From NCBI GenBank assembly GCA_965277355.1, contig CBDICN010000001.1, forward strand, positions 248,001 to 312,000: a DNA stretch of 64,000 bases. Reading direction: 5' to 3'. Below the pieces are notes generated by a model. That model was not told the origin of the DNA. It worked only from the letters and a program-made list of their open reading frames with translations, and ran no database searches. Shown in pieces: positions 18,043-26,982 of the stretch. Both the position numbers and the translations under genes were made by a program. The stretch is from RH-AL1 sp965277355 (GTDB taxonomy: Bacteria > Pseudomonadota > Alphaproteobacteria > Rhizobiales > Beijerinckiaceae). Within the stretch, counting starts at the first letter, position 1; each line of letters opens with the position of its first letter.

Positions 18043-18872
18043 TGTACCGACACTAACGCTTGTCGCCCTCGCGCGACTTTTTCGAGGATGTCGCCGGCCG
18101 ATTTGGTCCAGACGAAGGGTTTGGGATCGGCATTGTGGTGGTCCAGGTAGCATTGGATCGCTGCTTGGAGATCGGGGACGCTGCGAAAGATCCCGCGGCG
18201 GATGGCGTCGGTTGTGATCAGGCCGAAGAAGCGTTCGACCTGGTTGAGCCATGACGCGGAGGTCGGCGTGAAGTGCAGATGGAAACGTGCATGCCGCTTC
18301 AGCCACTCTTTGACCTTGGGATGTTTGTGGGTGGCATAGTTGTCGACGATGAGATGGAGGTCCAACGCCTTGGGCGTACGCCGATCGATGCCGCGCAGAA
18401 AACGCAGGAACTCCTGGTGACGATGCCGGGGCATGCACTCACCGATCACCTGGCCGGTGGCGACATCGAGCGCGGCAAAGAGCGTCGTCGTGCCGTGCCG
18501 CGTTGGTCATCGTGCCGGCGCGGCCTTTCTTGATCGGCAGACCCGGCTGGGTGCGATCGAGCGCCTGGATCTGGCTCTTCTCGTCGACCGACAGCACGAG
18601 CGCCTTGTCGGGCGGGTTCAGGTAAAGGCCGACGACATCGTGGACCTTCTCGGTGAACTTCGGGTCGTTGGACAATTTGAAGCCGCGCGTGAGATGCGGC
18701 TTCAGTTCATGCGCCGCCCAGATGCGCTGCACGCTCGAAGGACTGAGGCCGACCGCCTTGCCGAGCTTGCGCACCGACCAATGCGTTCCCGCCGGCGGCT
18801 TCTCATGCAAGGTCATGTCGACCACGCGCTCGATCATCGCGGCGTCCAGCGGTGGCTTGCGCCCCGGCCGGC
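18040..18872 (-). pseudogene. Degenerate IS630-family transposase (older element)
   Basis: The minus strand encodes the HTH and catalytic parts of an IS630-type DDE transposase: HWSVRKLGKAVGLSPSSVQR, NPPDKALVLSVDEKSQIQAL and, in a different frame, LIVDNYATHKHPKVKEWLKR and FTPTSASWLNQVERFFGLIT. A deletion plus frameshift near 18490-18510 separates the two blocks. Its 5' part is missing because another IS630 element is inserted at 18873. The outer end near 18040 carries the palindrome TAGTGT-ACCG-ACACTA and abuts glyQ. Confidence 0.82.
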
Positions 18873-18887
18873 TAGAGCATTTCCGGC

Positions 18888-19484
18888 TTAGTCGCACGCA
18901 TAGCCTGAGCTTGCGATGTAATTTCGGCATTCGTCGGGACCCAGCGCTCTGATGATCCGGCCGATTTCCTTCCACAGGGCGTCTTGTGTGCGGGCTTTTG
19001 CTTTGCGCAATTCGGCCTTCAACTTGGCGAACATCTTCTCGATGGGGTTGAGATCGGGACTGTAGGGCGGCAGGTAGAGGACGCTGGCGCCGACGGCTCT
19101 GATCGCCGCCTCGACGCCGACGACCTTGTGGGCGGAGAGGTTGTCCATCACCACGATGTCGCCTGGTGACAGAGCGGGCGCCAGGAACTGCTCGGTGTAG
19201 GCGAGGAAGATCTCGCCCGTCATCGGGCCGTCGAGGACCAGCGGCGCGATGACGCCGCTCTCGCGCAGGCCGCCGACGAACGTCGTCGTGAACCAGTGGC
19301 CGTGCGGGGTGGCATCGACGAGCCGCTCGCTTTTCGGTCCCCAGCCGTGAGTGCGCGCCATGTTGGTCGCGGCGCCGGTCTCGTCGATGAAGACGAAGGC
19401 GGCGCAATCCATGAAGCGCTGCCAAGCTTGCCACCGCTTCCGACGCACGGCGACATCGGGGCGATCCTGCTCGGCGGCTCTCAT
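18888..19484 (-). CDS. IS630-family transposase, OrfB (DDE catalytic part)
   Basis: The 198-residue catalytic half. The first aspartate region is AAFVFIDETGAATNMARTHG, the second DIVVMDNLSAHKV, and the third YLPPYSPDLNPIEKMFAKLK, i.e. the DDE triad of the IS630/Tc1 group. It is read one frame back from OrfA. The frame is intact, so this copy may be active. Confidence 0.9.
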   Translation of the reverse strand: MRAAEQDRPDVAVRRKRWQAWQRFMDCAAFVFIDETGAATNMARTHGWGPKSERLVDATPHGHWFTTTFVGGLRESGVIAPLVLDGPMTGEIFLAYTEQFLAPALSPGDIVVMDNLSAHKVVGVEAAIRAVGASVLYLPPYSPDLNPIEKMFAKLKAELRKAKARTQDALWKEIGRIIRALGPDECRNYIASSGYACD

Positions 19485-19831
19485 CGACTTTTTTTGTGTG
19501 ACAGGCCGAGCCGGTGCAGCGTCGACCAGATCGCCGTCGTCGAGACCGCAACGCCACGCTCGGCGAGCGCCGCCTGGAGTTCGGCGAGCGTGATGCCCTT
19601 GCGAGCCTGCGTCAGCTCGCGCAGGACATCGGCGTGCTCTTCGAGGAGTGGCCGCCGATAGCCGCCGATCCGGGCTGGCGCCGTGCTGCCGGTTCTGCGT
19701 ACACGCTGCATCAGCTTGATCGCCGCCGACGGGCTGACCGCGAACCGACGCGCCGCCTCGCGCGCCGAACTGCCGTCGTTGACGGCTTCCACGAGCCGCC
19801 TGCGCAAATCCTGGGAAAGAGGTGCAACCAT
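19481..19831 (-). CDS. IS630-family transposase, OrfA (HTH part)
   Basis: A 116-residue N-terminal transposase half. It starts MVAPLSQDLRRRLVEAVNDG and has a helix-turn-helix with SAREAARRFAVSPSAAIKLM, then KGITLAELQAALAERGV. It ends in HKKSR at a stop just past an A7 run. A -1 slip in that run would join it to OrfB and produce full-length transposase, as in other two-ORF IS630 elements. Confidence 0.88.
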   Translation of the reverse strand: MVAPLSQDLRRRLVEAVNDGSSAREAARRFAVSPSAAIKLMQRVRRTGSTAPARIGGYRRPLLEEHADVLRELTQARKGITLAELQAALAERGVAVSTTAIWSTLHRLGLSHKKSR

Positions 19832-19900
19832 GAGAGCCTCGCCGCTGAACAAGACTCTCGAATCTGACTCGTCGATTCCATGCAAGCTCGAAGTGCTCTA

Positions 19901-20368
19901 GGGACGCTGTCGCACGTTCGGTGCCCCCGGGTCGGGAGCATCGGGGATTTCCAAGCGCTCCGCAGCCGGATTAGGCTGCCGGTTCAGGGGGGCGGGGACG
20001 TCGTGAACCTCGCTCGCGGGGAAGAGCGTGTTGACGACGACATCGTTCGAATCCCGCCCGGGCCGCCTCCGGGAGACGTTCTCTCGGCGGGGGGTGAAAG
20101 CGCCGGGCACCCCTGCGTAGCGTGAGAAAGCGTAGCGCACCCGGCGGGCCGGGCAGGACGAAGGTGGGCACTACGCCTACGCCATTCTACTCGAGCTGCA
20201 ACGGACGGAGGAGGTTCGAGCGAAGCATGGGCGTCGCATCATCCAGCGCGCTGCGCCCAATTGCGGGTTCTTTGCGGCAGGATCAAACCGGCCGCCAAGG
20301 CATCTATAAGTGACGCGTATCTTCGCCGAGAGACTGCGATGGCTGGGATACATCGCATGCACGTCCAC
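19901..20368. other. Gene-free stretch after the IS630 element
   Basis: 468 bases with no convincing coding sequence on either strand. The open frames are proline/arginine-rich and unlike any family I recognise. The right-hand remainder of the older, interrupted IS630 element would be expected here, but a clear transposase N terminus could not be read. Confidence 0.5.
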
Positions 20369-20660
20369 TCATCGGTGATCGTGGTCCGGTAGAACGCGAA
20401 CGAGCGTTCCGGCGGCGATTGCGCCTACTGCGTGGAAGTCCGGAAGGATCCCGATGCCGGCTCCGGCGAGAAGCATTGTTCGCACCACTTCCGGCTCGGG
20501 TGCGACCGCCTGCGCCTCGATCTCGTGCTTCGCGCCGTTCGAGCGGAATGGCCAGCCCTCCCTGGCGGAGCGGTGCCCGATGGTGCGATGTTGAGATCCG
20601 AAGGCGCCTTAATGGGGGGATGCCAGTCCAGATACGAGCGCGGGCAGACAGTCCATCGCT
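20369..20660 (-). pseudogene. C-terminal fragment of a LysR-family regulator
   Basis: The minus strand reads, in one frame, SYLDWHPPIKAPSDL and then, after a shift near 20590, GWPFRSNGAKHEIEAQAV followed by VVRTMLLAGAGIGILPDFHA and a stop at 20369-20371. These are conserved pieces of the LysR effector-binding domain. There is no N-terminal HTH upstream: a TetR gene begins its C-terminal end at 20669. It is a truncated, frameshifted relic and marks a recombination scar at the edge of the accessory island. Confidence 0.7.
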
Positions 20661-20668
20661 GATCGAGT

Positions 20669-21289
20669 TCAGGACAATTCCGGCCACGAGCGCATCGACA
20701 GCTCCGCGACGGCCATCAGTCGTGAGCGGGGTAGACCGTCGCGCGCCAGTACCGAGAGACCCTGGACCACGCCGATCATCAGGTCCGCCAGAGCCGCTGC
20801 GTCGGTATCGGCGGGAAGTATCTTCGCGACTACATCGCGTTCGATCCGCTGGCGAAGGCGATTGGCGACTTCATGCCGAACATCAGCGACCGCGGCCTGC
20901 ACGTCCGCCGAGGCCGCCGAGCCGCTCGCCGTAGCGCTCGCGAGCAGGCATCCGCGCGGCGTTTCCTCTCCGGTGAAGGCGATGACCGAACCGCGCAGCA
21001 TGTCGGCCGCAGCATCCCTTGCTGTGGGTGTTCGGTCGAAAGTAGCCCTGATTTCCCCGACATCTCCCGCGTAGCGTTTGACCGCTTCGAGGAACAATCG
21101 CTTCTTGTCGCCGAACGCGGTGTAGATGCTGGGCGCGGTGACGCCCATCGCCGTCGTCAAGTCCGCGATCGAGGTCGTCTCGTATCCGTGCTTCCAGAAC
21201 GCGTGCATCGCGCGTTCGAGCGCGGCGTCTCGGTCGAACGATAGCGGACGTCCGGTCCTACGACGATCAGGCGGCCGCCCCTTTTCCAT
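20669..21289 (-). CDS. TetR/AcrR-family regulator
   Basis: A 206-residue TetR repressor. The N-terminal HTH is clear: RPLSFDRDAALERAMHAFWK, then HGYETTSIADLTTAMGVTAP and SIYTAFGDKKRLFLEAVKRY. The C-terminal domain contains the GCLLASAT element seen in the TetR_C group that controls oxidoreductases. The ATG at 21289 was chosen because it gives a basic leader directly before the HTH. It is divergent from an aldo/keto reductase across a 9-bp palindrome. Confidence 0.9.
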   Translation of the reverse strand: MEKGRPPDRRRTGRPLSFDRDAALERAMHAFWKHGYETTSIADLTTAMGVTAPSIYTAFGDKKRLFLEAVKRYAGDVGEIRATFDRTPTARDAAADMLRGSVIAFTGEETPRGCLLASATASGSAASADVQAAVADVRHEVANRLRQRIERDVVAKILPADTDAAALADLMIGVVQGLSVLARDGLPRSRLMAVAELSMRSWPELS

Positions 21290-21336
21290 AGCGTTCGTTA
21301 TTAAACTCGTTGACCGGCGGGCGCAAGCGTGGGAGA

Positions 21337-21362
21337 GCTTTCGTAGCAACCATTACGAAAGC
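21337..21362. promoter_or_regulatory. Candidate TetR operator upstream of the aldo/keto reductase
   Basis: A perfect inverted repeat, GCTTTCGTA-N8-TACGAAAGC, ends 9 bases before the aldo/keto reductase ATG and lies 48 bases from the TetR start. Its position would block translation initiation or promoter clearance of the enzyme gene. Binding by the adjacent TetR protein is inferred. Confidence 0.6.
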
Positions 21363-21371
21363 GTCGCTTAC

Positions 21372-22448
21372 ATGGCCCTTACTGATTTTCGTTCCCTTGG
21401 TCGGTCCGGTCTCATCGTCAGCCCGCTCGCGCTCGGAACGATGACCTTCGGCACGCCGAACTGGGGCGCTGACGAGGTCACGTCGCGAGCCATATTCGAC
21501 GCCTATCTCGATCGTGGCGGCAATTTCATCGACACCGCCGACATCTATTCGGGCGGGGTCAGCGAGGAGATGGTCGGACGGTTCATCGCCGCGAGCGCCA
21601 CGCGCGATCGGGTGGTGTTGGCGACCAAGTTCGGCTTCAACGGTTCGGCGAGCCCGCTCTCTGCGAGCACGGGGCCGGCCGGCGACCCCAACGCCGGCGG
21701 CGCGGGCGCGAAGAACATTCACCGGGCGCTCGACGCCTCTTTGAAGCGGCTCGGCACCGACTACGTCGACCTCTATTGGATGCACATCTGGGACGGCGTG
21801 ACCCCGGTCGAGGAGATTGTGCAGACGCTCGGCGATCTCGTCCGCGCCGGCAAGATTCGGTATTACGGCCTCTCGGACATGCCGGCGTGGCTGGCGATGA
21901 AGGCGGCGACGATCGCGTCGGAGCGCCGCGTCCCCGGACCTATCGCGCTCCAGGTTGAATACTCGCTCGTTGCCCGCGACATCGAGCGAGAGCACGTTCC
22001 TGTCGCGCTTGAGGGTGGCATGGCGGTAATGCCTTGGAGCCCGTTGGCCGGCGGCTTCCTGACTGGGAAGTATGCGCCAGGTGCAACAGGCGACACCGGC
22101 CGGCTGAGCGGCGCCAATCCGTTCGGCGACACGAAATTTACCGAACGGAATTGGGCGATTCTGGACGCGGTGAAAGCCGTCGCAGACGCGGTCGGTCGAC
22201 AGCCAGCCCAGGTGGCGTTGGCCTGGGCATTGGGGCGGCCTGGAGTCGCCTCGGCCCTTATCGGCGCGCGCAACGTCACTCAGCTAAGCGGGAACCTGGA
22301 GGCGTTGGAAATTCGCCTCACCGGTGACCAGAGCGCTCAGCTCGACGCTGCCAGCGCCTTCAGCCCAGGCTTTTCTGATGCGCTCGTGGCGCCTGGAATC
22401 CGACGCATGGTGTTCGGCGGCCATGACGTGCGCGGATGGGGACAATAG
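21372..22448 (+). CDS. Aldo/keto reductase
   Basis: A 358-residue (beta/alpha)8 NADPH-dependent oxidoreductase. The catalytic tetrad is visible: D and Y in FIDTADIYSGG, K in VLATKFGF, and H in LYWMHIWDGVTPVEE. The phosphate-binding ALIGARN segment occurs near residue 300. The N terminus (MALTDFRSLGRSGLIVSPLA) is typical. Divergent TetR control and the surrounding genes suggest detoxification of aldehydes or quinones, but the substrate is unknown. A related AKR with its own TetR is at 34866. Confidence 0.92.
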   Translation: MALTDFRSLGRSGLIVSPLALGTMTFGTPNWGADEVTSRAIFDAYLDRGGNFIDTADIYSGGVSEEMVGRFIAASATRDRVVLATKFGFNGSASPLSASTGPAGDPNAGGAGAKNIHRALDASLKRLGTDYVDLYWMHIWDGVTPVEEIVQTLGDLVRAGKIRYYGLSDMPAWLAMKAATIASERRVPGPIALQVEYSLVARDIEREHVPVALEGGMAVMPWSPLAGGFLTGKYAPGATGDTGRLSGANPFGDTKFTERNWAILDAVKAVADAVGRQPAQVALAWALGRPGVASALIGARNVTQLSGNLEALEIRLTGDQSAQLDAASAFSPGFSDALVAPGIRRMVFGGHDVRGWGQ

Positions 22449-22562
22449 CGTCCGTTTGGATGTTCGACCGTTTCGCATGGGCGAGACTTGCGCCAAGCCG
22501 TGAGTGCAAGCTGCAGTGAGCGCCAGCGATATCCCACGCCCACCCGTCGGCAACCCTGTGGC

Positions 22563-22943
22563 TTAAGACCCTCTCGCCGCCCGTACCGCATAGGCCGAGC
22601 GAGCCGCTTCGATCCGAGGGGCGTTCTCGAGAACCCACTCCGCAAGCCCCCTCATCGGACAGAGGAAATCTTGGCCAAGATCGGTAAGCGCGTACTCGAC
22701 TTGGGGTGGATTAACCGGTGTTACCGTGCGGGAAACGAGGCCGTTCTCCTCTAGATCGCGCAGGGTTGAAGCGAGCACCTTCTGGCTGATCTCGCCAACA
22801 TCTCGCCGCAGTGCGTTAAATCGGCGCGGTCCGCGCCCGAGCACGCGGATAATCAGCACTGTCCACTTATCGGTAACTCTTCCCAGCATGCGCCCAATGA
22901 GCACGCATTGGCTGGTTTCCTCCTGGTAATCTGGTGCGTGCAA
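22563..22943 (-). CDS. HxlR-family regulator
   Basis: A 126-residue winged-helix protein with the HxlR signature: CVLIGRMLGRVTDKWTVLII, then GPRRFNALRRDVGEISQKVL and ASTLRDLEENGLVSRTV. The TTG at 22943 was chosen because GGAGG lies four bases upstream; the open frame further upstream overlaps the divergent gene. HxlR proteins commonly sense electrophiles or quinones. It probably represses the divergent dioxygenase-like gene. Confidence 0.85.
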   Translation of the reverse strand: MHAPDYQEETSQCVLIGRMLGRVTDKWTVLIIRVLGRGPRRFNALRRDVGEISQKVLASTLRDLEENGLVSRTVTPVNPPQVEYALTDLGQDFLCPMRGLAEWVLENAPRIEAARSAYAVRAARGS

Positions 22944-22970
22944 AGTGCCTCCTTGTCCGCCGTCACGAAC

Positions 22971-22997
22971 TATCCGAAATCTGGTTTCAGACGGATA
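22971..22997. promoter_or_regulatory. Candidate HxlR operator (TATCCG-N15-CGGATA)
   Basis: An inverted repeat of 6-bp arms centred between the divergent HxlR and dioxygenase-like starts. Nothing else in the 82-base gap stands out. Its location suits autoregulation and control of the dioxygenase gene. Confidence 0.4.
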
Positions 22998-23025
22998 CCG
23001 CACCGCTAGGCGGAAGGACAGAGCC

Positions 23026-23874
23026 ATGACGCAAGCGCGAATGCCCACATATTTTCTGTCCCACGGCGGAGGCCCCTGGCCGTGGTTGAAGCACCTGCGG
23101 CCTGGAACGTACGATCAGCTCGAAGCCTCGCTCCTCGAAGTGAGGCGGGAGCTTGGAGAAGCACCCCGTGCCATCCTGATTATCTCCGGTCATTGGGAAG
23201 CAAGCCGCTTTCTCGTTTCATCGGCTGCCCGGCCGCCCATGATTTATGATTACGGCGGCTTTCCCGACCACACTTATCAAATCCGCTACGATGCGCCCGG
23301 AGCACCTGCGTTGGCCGAGCAGGTCCGCAGCATGCTGGAGCGGGGCGGCATGGCGACAGGCCTCGATCCCGCCCGAGGGTTTGACCATGGCACGTTCAGC
23401 CTCATGCACACCATGTACCCGGAAGCAGAGATGCCGCTTGTACAGCTCGCGCTCCAAACGGATTTCGATCCAGCCGCCCATGTCCGCGTCGGCGAGTTGA
23501 TTGCGCCGTTGCGCGCCGAGGGCGTGGTGATCGTCGGCAGCGGGTTCAGCTTTCACGATACGTTGGCGATGCGCAGCGACACGGGAGCCGCCTCTTCAGC
23601 AATATTCGACCGATGGCTGAACGAGACCCTAGTCGGCTCGTCCCCCGGCCAGCGCCGCAAACGTGTAATTGACTGGGCGACGGCACCCGCAGCCCGCGCC
23701 GCGCATCCGCGCGAGGATCATCTTCTGCCGTTGATGGTGGCGCTCGGCGCGGCCGGCGACGATCTTGGTTCCCGCGTCTACCACCAGGCTGACTTTATGG
23801 GCGCGATCACCGCATCGAGCTACCGCTTTGGTGCAGCCGTGTCCCAAACGCAGCGGACGCTTGCGACTGCCTGA
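23026..23874 (+). CDS. DODA-type extradiol dioxygenase family protein (LigB/YgiD-like)
   Basis: This 282-residue protein belongs to the class III extradiol dioxygenase family. It starts MTQARMPTYFLSHGGGPWPW, giving the first metal-ligand histidine in SHGGGP. IIISGHWEASRF-type sequence (ILIISGHWEASRFLVSS) follows, then GFDHGTFSLMHTMYPEAEMP and a late HPREDHLLPLMVALGA. The non-heme metal ligands of 4,5-DOPA dioxygenase-like proteins are therefore present. Aromatic ring cleavage is possible; some relatives act on other catechols. It is divergent from HxlR and followed by an FMN reductase. Confidence 0.88.
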   Translation: MTQARMPTYFLSHGGGPWPWLKHLRPGTYDQLEASLLEVRRELGEAPRAILIISGHWEASRFLVSSAARPPMIYDYGGFPDHTYQIRYDAPGAPALAEQVRSMLERGGMATGLDPARGFDHGTFSLMHTMYPEAEMPLVQLALQTDFDPAAHVRVGELIAPLRAEGVVIVGSGFSFHDTLAMRSDTGAASSAIFDRWLNETLVGSSPGQRRKRVIDWATAPAARAAHPREDHLLPLMVALGAAGDDLGSRVYHQADFMGAITASSYRFGAAVSQTQRTLATA

Positions 23875-24005
23875 CGCCGCGTCAGACATCCCCCGGCCAG
23901 CGGCTTCATTCGAGCGGGAGTGGCTCGGCGATGCCAAGTCGTACGGCCGAAGGCATCACAGTCATTAACCAGCAACTTCTCCCAGCAAAGCAAAGTGAGT
24001 ATAAC

Positions 24006-24599
24006 ATGAGCACCAAGCCACGCATCGCCCTTGTCATTGGCTCTACGCGGCCGACGCGCTTCGCCGACAAGCCGGCGCAGTGGATGCTGAAGCAGGCGCA
24101 GGCCCGTGACGACATTGATGTCGAAGTCGTCGACCTGCGGGACCACCCGCTGCCCTTCTTCGCTGAGGTGGCGTCTAATCTCCACGCGCCCAGCAAGGAC
24201 CCTGAGGCAATCCGTTGGCAAGAGAGGATCGCCGGCTTCGACGGCTTCATCTTCGTCGTCGCGGAGTACAACCGCTCGGTTACTGGCGCGCTCAAGAACG
24301 CGCTCGACCAGGCCTACAAAGAGTGGAACAGAAAGCCCTTCACCGCGATCGCCTATGGCGGTGCGGGTGGTGCGCGCGCCTTGGAGCATCTGCGCGGGAT
24401 TGGCGTCGAACTCCAGATGGTCTCAACCCGCTCGGCTGTCCACATTGGTGGCAGTGACTTCATGGCGGTGTTCCCGATGGGCGGCAACAAGCCGATCGAA
24501 GAGATCGAGGCGGGCATTCTCCCGGCGGCTAAGGCGGCGCTCGACGATCTGAGCTGGTGGGCGAAAGCGACCATGGCTGCGAGAACAGCAACCGTCTGA
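24006..24599 (+). CDS. NADPH-dependent FMN reductase-like flavoprotein
   Basis: A 197-residue flavodoxin-fold protein starting MSTKPRIALVIGSTRPTRFA, with the phosphate-binding GSTRPxR loop. FIFVVAEYNRSVTGALKNAL and AIAYGGAGGARALEHLR follow, the family's FMN-contact loops. Likely roles are quinone, azo or chromate reduction. It follows the dioxygenase-like gene on the same strand after 131 bases and may share its regulation. Confidence 0.9.
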   Translation: MSTKPRIALVIGSTRPTRFADKPAQWMLKQAQARDDIDVEVVDLRDHPLPFFAEVASNLHAPSKDPEAIRWQERIAGFDGFIFVVAEYNRSVTGALKNALDQAYKEWNRKPFTAIAYGGAGGARALEHLRGIGVELQMVSTRSAVHIGGSDFMAVFPMGGNKPIEEIEAGILPAAKAALDDLSWWAKATMAARTATV

Positions 24600-24994
24600 T
24601 CACCTCGGCGCGCCCTAAAGCGACCATGCCCGCCGACGCGCTGGCGCTCACGCACGCGGCGATCGCCGACTGCTCCCGTGCAACGGTAGGAGATGATCGC
24701 CGTCATGAGCGGGCTAGACCTGAAGGGCATGGCGGGGGCGTTCGATGAAGCTGTCACCACCGGCCTGCAGCGAGCGCAGCTACGGAGCAGAAGACGCGCT
24801 GGTTGAGGTCGCGATCCCGCCGCATGTCGGTCGTCAATCTTTCCGCCCGTCTTTCGATCTACCCCGGCGTGGGTCACGCATTATTCCTCAAGAAGCCGAC
24901 CCGGTTCAATTGTGAGACCACCGAATCCGTTTCGGAGGCCGCTCACCCTTGAAGCGCATCAATAGGCTGACCGATTCCACTTTGGAGGCTCGAT
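24600..24994 (+). other. Gap with an IstB-like remnant
   Basis: 395 bases without an intact gene. Around 24700-24800 the plus strand reads LDLKGMAGAFDEAVTTGLQR, resembling the N-terminal region of IS21-type IstB helper ATPases, followed by a stop. The rest is not recognisable. It may be a scar of a lost IS21 element. Confidence 0.35.
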
Positions 24995-25402
24995 ATGATC
25001 CTGAAGACCTATACGCGCATCTTTACTCATGATTCCGAACAGACATTAGCGATCCTGCGCAAGCTTCACGACGGTGAACCGCACTTGCAAGTTCACTTCG
25101 GCCCTTGGGAGTTGGTCGGGATAGGCGACATACTCGTCGTTTCCGGCAACGAAGAAGCCTTAGCGCCCATTCGCGGCAGCTTCGGTCCGTGGATCGTCAC
25201 CGACCTCGACGAGACGCGGCGGGTACTGGTCGAGTCCGGCGCCGAGATCACGCGCGAAATCGAGCCCGTGCCGACGGGCCGCATGCTCTACGCCCGGCAT
25301 CCAGACGGGTCAGTGGTGGAATACGTCGAATGGACGCCTGAGCTGGTTGAATTGCTCATCACGGCCCCCCAACGCGCAGGCAAGCTCGCCTCCCAATTAT
25401 GA
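24995..25402 (+). CDS. VOC/glyoxalase-superfamily protein
   Basis: A 135-residue protein, MILKTYTRIFTHDSEQTLAI, with paired beta-alpha-beta-beta-beta modules and the C-terminal GRMLYARHPDGSVVEYVEWT. The HPDG-x-V-x-E-Y pattern is typical of vicinal-oxygen-chelate proteins such as glyoxalases, bleomycin-resistance and dioxygenase relatives. It has a GGAGG ribosome-binding site. The substrate is unknown; the setting suggests detoxification. Confidence 0.75.
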   Translation: MILKTYTRIFTHDSEQTLAILRKLHDGEPHLQVHFGPWELVGIGDILVVSGNEEALAPIRGSFGPWIVTDLDETRRVLVESGAEITREIEPVPTGRMLYARHPDGSVVEYVEWTPELVELLITAPQRAGKLASQL

Positions 25403-25471
25403 GCCGGAACAGTGGCGCACCGCTTGTCATCCCTGAACCGGACAGCACAACGTCACGGTGACGTGTCCTCC

Positions 25472-25894
25472 TCACCGCTGCTGCGCAGAATCGGGTGCCG
25501 ATTGCCGCACGCGAAAGCGCCAGCCGTCCGACGTTCGCTCCAGCTTATCGAGGTAGCGTCCAGCCATGACCACGCTGACGCGCGGCTCCTCGCCCATCTC
25601 GGCGGTGACGGTGGTCATCATGAAGTTGCAATCGGCCGTCGCTTGATCGCCATCAAGGATGATGACCGGCGCGGTCGCCTGGTGCCGCAGGTTGGTCCAC
25701 TTGCGCTCGAGCTCACGAGTGTCCGCCTCAAAGCGGGCCAGATCGGCATGCACGTCATACCTGTCGAACGCACCTTCGAAGCGGCCACCGGGGGCAAAGC
25801 AGGCGGCCCGGCCGGCGAAATCAAGCGCGTCGATCGCCTGGTAGTATCGAGAGATTAGCTGCATGATCGCGAGCTGGTCGTCGATTTGCGACAT
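25472..25894 (-). CDS. SnoaL-like/NTF2-fold protein
   Basis: A 140-residue protein with the NTF2 cone fold: MSQIDDQLAIMQLISRYYQA, IDALDFAGRAACFAPGGRFE, then VIILDGDQATADCNFMMTT and DGWRFRVRQ. Such proteins act as hydratases, isomerases or binding proteins on small polar molecules. The ATG at 25894 is preferred because AAGGAG precedes it; an in-frame ATG at 25909 overlaps the upstream oxidoreductase stop. It forms a tight two-gene operon with that oxidoreductase. Confidence 0.75.
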   Translation of the reverse strand: MSQIDDQLAIMQLISRYYQAIDALDFAGRAACFAPGGRFEGAFDRYDVHADLARFEADTRELERKWTNLRHQATAPVIILDGDQATADCNFMMTTVTAEMGEEPRVSVVMAGRYLDKLERTSDGWRFRVRQSAPDSAQQR

Positions 25895-25905
25895 TGTCGT
25901 CTCCT

Positions 25906-26982
25906 TCATGAGAGAGGCTGGCAGTCGCCGGTCTCGGCCGCGCGGGTCACTGCGGCCATCAGCCGCGTCAGGCGGGCGGCGTGCGTAAAGTCGGCCACGG
26001 TGCGCGCGCCCTCGCGAATGTTGCGCCCCAGCTCGGCATAGACCTCGCCCACGTTCGCCGCCGCGCCGCTGAGGCCGCCAACGGCAAGCGGCGCCTCGAG
26101 CGCTTCCGCGACCCCGTCGACCTCCAGCCTGATCTCGCCGGCCTGGAAGCCGTGCGGGTGCCCGCCGACGAGCCGCAGCGTCGCGTCCGTGCCAATGACC
26201 TCGCAGGTGAACGGCGTGTCGCCCGGCCGATCGCCGCCGACCTCGATCGAGGCTATGCAGCCGCTAGGGAAGCGGCCGGTCACGAAAAGCTGGTCCGGCG
26301 TCGTGCGCGCGATGACGGCGCCGCTGTCGGTCAGGCGGATCGCGGGATGCTGGATCGCAGCGAGTGCACTGACCTCTTCGACGGGGCCTAGCAGCCGCTC
26401 GGCCAAGTCGAGCGTGTGGCCGCCGAGGATCGTTGTCAGATTCGCGCCGTTCGCCGGGTCGTTGAGGTAGGCGTAGGCGCTGGGCAGCTGCGCCGCGTAG
26501 CCGACCGTAGTCGACACAATGCGAGCGGACCGTAATCGCCCAAGGCGCCCCTCGCTGATGAGCGCTCGTGCGCGCCGCGCCGCGGGTGACGCGCCACCCT
26601 GGAGCCCGATGGCATGGTGCACGCCCACATACTCCGCCGCCTCAGCCAGAACCTCCGCCTCCGCGACCGAGCGTCCGAGCGGCCATTCGCAATAGAGATG
26701 CTTGCCGGCGGCCAACGCAGCGCGGACCACAGCGTCGTGCTCGGGAACTTTGACGCATACCGCCACCAGATCGACCGCCCCGCTGGCGCACAGCGCGGTC
26801 GCGTCGGCGAACCAGTGCTCGGCACCGTAAGCCGCAGCGGCGGCGCGTGCGCTGTCCTCACTGCGGGTGGCGACGGCCGTAAGCGTCAGCCCCGGCAGCT
26901 GAGCGATCGCCGGTATGTGCGAGTCCTTGGCCCAACTCCGCCCAGGATGCGCGCCGACCACACCGACCCTGATCTCCTGCAT
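25906..26982 (-). CDS. Gfo/Idh/MocA-family oxidoreductase
   Basis: A 358-residue NAD(P)-dependent dehydrogenase. The Rossmann start IRVGVVGAHPGRSWAKDSHI is atypical for the GxGxxG loop, but the LYCEWPLGRSVAEAEVLAEA segment carries the E-x-P motif with tryptophan in place of lysine. The C-terminal domain (LTTILGGHTLDLAERLLGPV) contains the conserved GGHxxD. It resembles plant/fungal galactose-dehydrogenase-like members. The start at 26982 has AAGGA upstream. It is divergent from a TetR gene at 27080. Confidence 0.85.
   Translation of the reverse strand: MQEIRVGVVGAHPGRSWAKDSHIPAIAQLPGLTLTAVATRSEDSARAAAAAYGAEHWFADATALCASGAVDLVAVCVKVPEHDAVVRAALAAGKHLYCEWPLGRSVAEAEVLAEAAEYVGVHHAIGLQGGASPAARRARALISEGRLGRLRSARIVSTTVGYAAQLPSAYAYLNDPANGANLTTILGGHTLDLAERLLGPVEEVSALAAIQHPAIRLTDSGAVIARTTPDQLFVTGRFPSGCIASIEVGGDRPGDTPFTCEVIGTDATLRLVGGHPHGFQAGEIRLEVDGVAEALEAPLAVGGLSGAAANVGEVYAELGRNIREGARTVADFTHAARLTRLMAAVTRAAETGDCQPLS

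Larger units (their letters stand above)
18873..19900 (-). mobile_element. IS630-family insertion sequence, two-ORF type
   Basis: An approximately 1.03-kb element bounded by TA at 18873-18874 and TA at 19899-19900, the expected IS630 target duplication. The ends read CTAGAGCATTTCCGGCTT and, on the other strand, CTAGAGCACTTCGAGCTT, an imperfect inverted repeat. It encodes orfA and orfB joined by a run of seven A residues at 19495-19489 (minus strand), a probable -1 slippage site. It is inserted into the older IS630 relative. Confidence 0.88.

Noticed and set aside
20122..20313. Small plus-strand ORF after the IS elements
   Set aside because: No ribosome-binding site, no recognisable family, and composition like the non-coding surroundings.
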